A stretch of 64,000 bases of DNA, taken from assembly GCF_026745355.1 (NCBI RefSeq), contig NC_079206.1:25297437-25361436 (forward strand), written 5' to 3'. Positions 59,101 through 64,000 of this stretch are shown here, piece after piece (position 1 is the stretch's first letter; each line of letters opens with the position of its first letter). Under the pieces are notes generated by a model. The model was given only the letters and a program-made list of their open reading frames with translations. It ran no database searches and was not told the DNA's origin. Source of the DNA: Beta vulgaris subsp. vulgaris (taxonomy: Eukaryota; Streptophyta; Magnoliopsida; Caryophyllales; Amaranthaceae). Made by a program: the position numbers and the translations under genes.

Positions 59101-60685
59101 ATTATTAAATTCATAAAGGATCAATCACCAAATGATTAAGTGAAATCAACTTGTGTGAACATTCGATTAAAGTCTATCTTATTAAAATCCCAATTTTTTC
59201 GATTCTTTCTAAAATCCTAACTTGTTAAAAATCAAAATCAAGAAGTTCACTATTAACAAGGTTAATCCATCATAAGCCAATGAGTTAATAAGTACTTACT
59301 ACATAATAACCTGTTAACAACCATATAGCTAGTAACTTAGCACTTAATTAGTGAGTTACTCACTCAGACTTATTAACTTAGTAATTCACTAACTTATTAG
59401 TTGTTAATTGTTACTAAGTACAAAAATACTAATTAATAGATAATTGATAAAGTGATAACAAATTAGTGATATCATATTGACTATATATTGATAGATATGA
59501 AAAAACCAACAAAGAAAAGATCATTACATCCAAAGTTGTCGACAAAGATAAATTTATAGCTTAAACCTCACTCATACAATAGCACATCAATATAAGTATA
59601 TTGTTATAATATAATTCAAATAAATGACTATAGTTAAAAACCTATTTGAGCAAGTAACAGTTGTATAAATAATAGTCCAAGAAGTATAGTTTCACAAGTC
59701 ACGGCATTAGAGCAAAATAACTAGTATAACTATTTACAAATTAGCATTTGTGTTCATTACTACCTTATAAAGATTCAAGAAAAATTTTCAAGTATATATT
59801 TATATGATTGGTTTTCTTGTTTTATGATATGTATTCCCCAATTGATCTATTGATAAATGAGACAATGAGATAATTGACACGAGCAAATATCAATTATAGA
59901 AATGATATAAATTATGAAAATATTGAAGCCCACTATAAATAATTATGATTATTATTCGAAAATGGGGTTATTGACTTATTGTGCATGAGATTTGGGGTTT
60001 AAAGGTTTGGAACATGGAGTTTAGTTGTTTGGGATAATAATTCAATAATTAGTAGGATTATTTGTTTTCTTAATGCGAGATTCAAAACAAAACCGTTAGA
60101 AAATTACAATCTATGGCACATAAGAAAACAACACAAAGCACATGGATCATAAAAATTAACCGTTGGATACAAGCCATAAACCAAACTGAACAGTTAGATC
60201 GTCTCCTAATATTTCACCTTCTCCCCATCTCTCTCCTCCAAACCATTTATCCCACCCAAAAACCTAATGAACTTCCTCTTTTCCTCTCTTTATGACGTTG
60301 CTCCCTGCATCCATCAATCCATCCTCCTTGCCGGCTACATCCGCCACAATCTCACTCACTGATTTCTCTTTCCTCCCCCTTCCAGCCTCCCTGCCCAAAA
60401 TCGACCAACTACAGTCGCAACTATTTTAGGTGGAACAACCACCCCCACCTTAAATTTTATCGTTCACCAATTCCGGCAAGTTCCACGGCTAAATCAATGT
60501 CTGGACATGGCGCTTCCCTGAACATTGAAGCCTCAATATCTGGCAATGAAAGTTGCAAATATTCAATCTTTCTTGTGTCCAATGATTTTAGTTTTGTTGA
60601 ACTAAACATAATTACCATGATAATCTTACAACTACAACATACAAAAAAAAAATGTTGATGCTTCAAAGAGAGGATTGAGGCATAG
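56170..60685. other. Unassigned 4.5-kb interval
   Basis: No supported gene. A short minus-strand frame at 57071-56900 (NNFFRYVGEDDERKGENDGG) has an AG acceptor-like site before RYVGEDDE and could be one exon of an unknown gene. Purine-rich GAAGAG repeats (58813-58840, 58958-58990) precede a GGGGTATTTTAG word, resembling transposon 5' regions. The rest is AT-rich. Confidence 0.3.
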
Positions 60686-61177
60686 TGCGTGATCTCTTCT
60701 CCGCTCTCTTATTTATCATATATATATGTATGGAATATCTGGATGGAATTTTGAGGAAAATGAGTGAGTTGGGTCAGTTTCATTTTCATCCTAGATGTAA
60801 CTTGATGAAGCTTACTCATTGAAGCTTTGCAGATGACCTAATCTTATGCTCTAAAGGTAAATTTGCTTCTGCTTACTTGATGCTAAGAGCATTTATATTG
60901 TTTTCTGACTCGCTTGAGTTGAAAATAAATGTACAAAAATCAGCTTTTTATTGTTGTGGTATGGATTAGCCTGAAGTAATGAGAATCCAACTTGTGTCTG
61001 GGATTAAGAGAGACACCCTCTTTTTTAGATACTTGGGGGCCCAATTCATGATAAGAGGATTTCAATTGGCCAGTGTGAATGCCTTGTGGATAAATGACAG
61101 CTAAAATTAGGGTCTGAAGCTCTAAGAACATCTCATATTCTGGTAAAGTTCGATTGCTGAATGATGTGTTGATGAGT
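60686..61177 (+). pseudogene. L1-type LINE reverse transcriptase fragment (part 1)
   Basis: Plus strand reads FHFHPRCNLMKLTH, a stop in place of one residue, then SFADDLILCSKGK (the F/YADD catalytic box), LMLRAFILFSDSLELKINVQ and KSAFYC, and after another stop FRYLGAQFM, the order found in plant L1 RTs (LSFADDLLLF...F...SGLKIN..KS...LPFRYLG). Stops are frequent. The fragment is cut at 61177 by a CACTA derivative and resumes at 62996. Confidence 0.8.
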
Positions 61178-62992
61178 CACTAGTAGAAAAAGGTCAATTT
61201 GCGTCGCCCCATTTGCGTCGCACAAACACGGAAACGATGCAAATATACTATTTGCGTCGCATGCAACAATGAATCGATGCATAAGACGAACTATGTGCGT
61301 CGTATCTAAATAATGTGCGATGCAAATCATCTATGTGCGTCGCATGAAGCCCATGGTGCGACGCACATAACAAAGTAATCTGCGTCGCATGAATCCCATG
61401 GTGCGACGCAGATTACCAACCCAACACAAAGCCCCGTGTTTCATATATATCCTCAAACCCTAAAAAAAGTTGCAGCGAACATTACAACCCAGCGCCTCTT
61501 TTTCAAAATCCTCTCTTTCTCTCTCACCTTCACACCCCATCTCTCTCTCTCACCCTCACCCCCTCCCTCTCTTCAGCGAAAACACCCATAAACATTTTCT
61601 TGCTACCCATTTCTCTTTTTTCTACAAGAAAAACACCCACGAAAACACAAAAACCCCAAAAAAAAAATCACAAGAAAATGGCGAAACCCAGGTTGTGTTA
61701 TGGAGTAATTTTGGTTCTTCTCACTTTCTTTGGTCAGCGAAGAAGACGAATAGAACCAGCGAAAACTCAGTTCTTTTCAATTTTGTAGATCTAATTTCGA
61801 CTCACATAACAAAGTAATCTAATACTTCTCTCTACTCGAAAAAACTTGAACAACGAAAATTGAAGAACCAGCGAAAACTCAGTTCATGCATCTGAAAACC
61901 ACCATGGATGATAACTTCTCTCTCCTCGAAAACTCTTTCATTTTGTAGATCTAATTTCTGACGAAGAAGACGAATAGAACCAACCACCAGGTTCGTTTTT
62001 TTTTTCTCCGAAATTATTAATTTTGTAGTCTATTTCGTTTTTAATTTTTTAGATCTTCTTTTATGTTTTAATTATCAGATCTGAAAATTCATTGTTTTAT
62101 CTACGCCATTTTCTCTCTCCTCCATTTTTGATGTTTTTCATTGTTGTGAGCTCTCAGTGCGGACTGTTGTCGATGGATTACTAGCGAGAGAGAGAAAAAA
62201 TATGCGGGATCTGGGTAGTTTTCTTGCCAGCGGAATTTTTTTTGTTTCAAGTTTTGTTGCCGGCGTCCTCGAAGACGGTAGCGAACTCAAAATGAAGATG
62301 AAGCATTTTGTTTTTTGTAATTTCTGTAACTATGTCATTGAACTTTTTTTCCTTTTGTTGATTTGCTTATTTTTATTTTCTGTGTTAGATCTAGAATATG
62401 TGCGAACTTTCCGGCGGTTACTGGTTTTTTATGGTTGATTGATGGTGAACTTTTCTTTTTGAAACACAAAATTTGTGCGTATTTTGTATAATTTGTACAA
62501 GTTTCTCATTTGCGTAATATAATTCTACTTTGTTTGATTTCTTTTTTATAAGTTTAGATTGTTTATTAGTTTATAATTTGGTTTCATAGTTTCAATTAAC
62601 AGAGCGATTGTAGAAAATGATTATGGTGGAATTTTTTTACCTGTTTCAACTTTTGGAATAGTGGACTCTTTTTTTTTGTTTGTTATAAAGAAATTTGCGT
62701 CGCACCCTTCACCATGTGCGACGCAAATCACTCATTCAAGATCAATGTGCGTCGCACATAGTGATTCATGCGACGCAAATCAGGCTGCTGGGGATGGAAT
62801 TGGGGGCTGGTAAGATTCACTTGCGTCGTACCGTATACGGGTGCGACGCAAATAGCTGAACCATCTGCGTCGTTTCCGCATACGACGCAGATCGTTTCTG
62901 AATCATTTGCGTCGAGGGCTTTGGCGTCGCACCAGAGTCCGACGCAAATAGGCGCCTCACATCCGACGCAAATTGCCTTTTCTGTACTAGTG
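61178..62992. mobile_element. Non-autonomous CACTA-type element, 1815 bp, with TTTGCGTCGCA repeats
   Basis: Starts CACTAGTAGAAAAAGG and ends CCTTTTCTGTACTAGTG, with an exact 3-bp duplication AGT (61175-61177, 62993-62995) inside the LINE fragment. Subterminal arrays of TTTGCGTCGCA / TGCGACGCAAAT occur at 61198-61415 and 62694-62975. The interior has gene-like architecture (CT-rich leader, start codon, possible intron) but no transposase. Confidence 0.92.
61677..61788 (+). pseudogene. Possible captured first exon with signal peptide
   Basis: After a CT-rich, leader-like stretch (61500-61680), ATG at 61677 opens MAKPRLCYGVILVLLTFFGQ then RRRRIEPAKTQFFSIL and a stop. The first 20 residues look like a secretory signal (MAKPR then a hydrophobic run). 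It sits in the core of the CACTA element and could be a carried host exon, which I cannot identify. Hydrophobicity alone is weak support. Confidence 0.35.
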
Positions 62993-62995
62993 AGT

Positions 62996-63230
62996 GTCCA
63001 TGGATATTAGGCTCAGATTTTTATTCTGCCTACCAGTGTTATAAAAAGATATTGAGGGTGTGTGTAGATCATTTTTATGATCTGGGATTCACCTTTTTTC
63101 AAAAGGTGGTTATGTGGCTTGGAATGAATTCTGTAGTGGCAAGAATTCATGAGGGTTGGGTTTCAGGGATGTGAAGAATCGGAACCTAGCAAGTCTTGAT
63201 AAACATGTTTGGGACATAGCAAGAAAGAAG
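62996..63230 (+). pseudogene. L1-type LINE fragment (part 2)
   Basis: Plus strand in pieces: AQIFILP, VIKRY, then after shifts GFRDVKNRNLASLDKHVWDI ARKK, matching the region after the L1 RT (...YWAQIFVLP..VI..I...; GLGFRDV...N.A.L.K..W.I). It continues the fragment at 60686-61177 and is cut at 63231 by another CACTA end. Confidence 0.7.
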
Positions 63231-63690
63231 CACTACTACAAAAAAAGGCCTAGGAAACCAGACTACAACACGTCTCCATCTCACAGGTAACCTAGGTTAG
63301 AAGACCGGTTATGATGTCTGGTTTTCTTGTTTATTTAGGAGACCAGTTGACAGCTAAAACCAGTCTCTTAGGTAAGCCTACATATCATATGACAAAGAGG
63401 TTAGGAGACCAGTTAACATTTCAAACCAGTCTCCTTGCCTTTCCTTTTGAAACCAGTTACTGACCACAACCGGTTTCTTAGATTTACTACACGTTTTTTC
63501 AAAAAATAGAATAAATACGTTATACATACAGTACGTTGTAACTTTCCTGTATTGGCGACTCCTTGTATATATGCTTTTCTTTTCCTATAGAAGAATATAT
63601 AAATAACTAAAACAATACTATAAAACAGGATTTGTTTGCTTTCTCTATTCATCTTGTCAAAAAATTATTAGTTACATTTAATTTAGGGTT
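63231..63690. mobile_element. CACTA-type element end with GGAGACCAGTT repeats
   Basis: CACTACTACAAAAAAAGGCC at 63231 is followed by inverted and direct copies of AGGAGACCAGTT / AACTGGTCTCCT (63255-63480). The opposite end is not in the window. Confidence 0.6.
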
Positions 63691-64000
63691 TTTCTACATA
63701 GTACCCTTGTGTTTTACGAAATTCTATGTTGTACCCGACGTTTTTAAAATTTCCACATTGTACCCCTAAGATTTCTTAATGTTACCCACAATACCCTTAT
63801 ACACGATATCAAACAATAGATTTTGGGACTTTCTTACCTTGTGGGGATAGAGTAGGATGTTTTAGCCTTATTGGTTGACTAAGGTTTGGGATATGATCTG
63901 ATAAATTGAAAACTAAGTGAGGTTTGGAGTAGGATTTTCTATTAGTAAGGGTATTTTGTGTGACGTTTAGAAAGTTTAGGGGTACAATGTGGAGAGTCCA
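63684..64000. mobile_element. MULE-like terminal inverted repeat element, cut by the window edge
   Basis: TTCCACATTGTACCCCTAAG through CAATACCCTTA (63751-63799) is repeated inversely at about 63945-63994 (TAAGGGTATTTTGTG to GGGGTACAATGTGGAG). The outer part begins near GGGTTTTTCTACATAGTACC at 63687. The equivalent right outer part is outside the window. It would be a MITE of roughly 0.4 kb. Superfamily assignment rests on the GGG-type start and long repeats. Confidence 0.5.

Overview
This is a window of flowering-plant nuclear DNA made almost entirely of transposable elements, with no complete host gene that I can support. The repertoire is eudicot-like: Ty3/gypsy elements of the non-chromovirus Athila/Tat type (one with a primer-binding site matching tRNA-Asp), a CACTA (En/Spm) transposon with a TNP2 transposase and a second gene, a MULE, hAT and Stowaway MITEs, an L1-type LINE and long microsatellites. 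A MULE protein with a PB1-like N-terminal domain weakly suggests Caryophyllales, but the species cannot be told from this sequence.

Layout. (1) 1-27059 is a three-level nest. Gypsy element A (minus strand; gag 27059 to 25157, protease, RT, RNase H running off the left edge) is cut by a 22-kb CACTA transposon (CACTA-1, 472-22475). CACTA-1 is itself cut inside its second gene by gypsy element B (2026-13528). Element A carries a further small CACTA derivative inside its protease (23906-25153). (2) 27060-34882 is low-coding DNA with LTR-like sequence, three hAT elements with exact 8-bp target duplications or clear ends nearby, and a CACTA-type end that carries a recognisable fragment of a host gene: exon 1, intron 1 and the start of exon 2 of a peroxisomal multifunctional (AIM1-like) beta-oxidation protein. 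(3) 34883-37146 is a complete-ended MULE with a 9-bp target duplication and about 158-bp terminal inverted repeats. (4) 38320-52914 holds remnants of two more gypsy elements. The larger, element C, is an Athila element containing a palindrome with arms of about 3.1 kb around a 36-nt spacer, apparently produced by template switching at short homologies. (5) 52920-64000 holds a decayed CACTA transposase fragment, a roughly 590-bp AAT-type microsatellite, and a LINE fragment split by one complete CACTA derivative (61178-62992) and one CACTA end (63231). A MULE-like inverted repeat lies at the right edge.

How the parts relate. All coding regions recognised belong to transposition machinery (gag-protease-RT-RNase H-integrase, TNP2, the TNPA-like partner, an ATHILA ORF-1-type protein, LINE RT) or to host fragments carried by elements. 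Most are frameshifted or interrupted. Exact short target duplications around many small elements show that these are younger than the large elements they sit in. Two large retroelements (B and C) have inverted internal structures that ordinary nested insertion does not explain; these and the captured host exon are the main points of interest.
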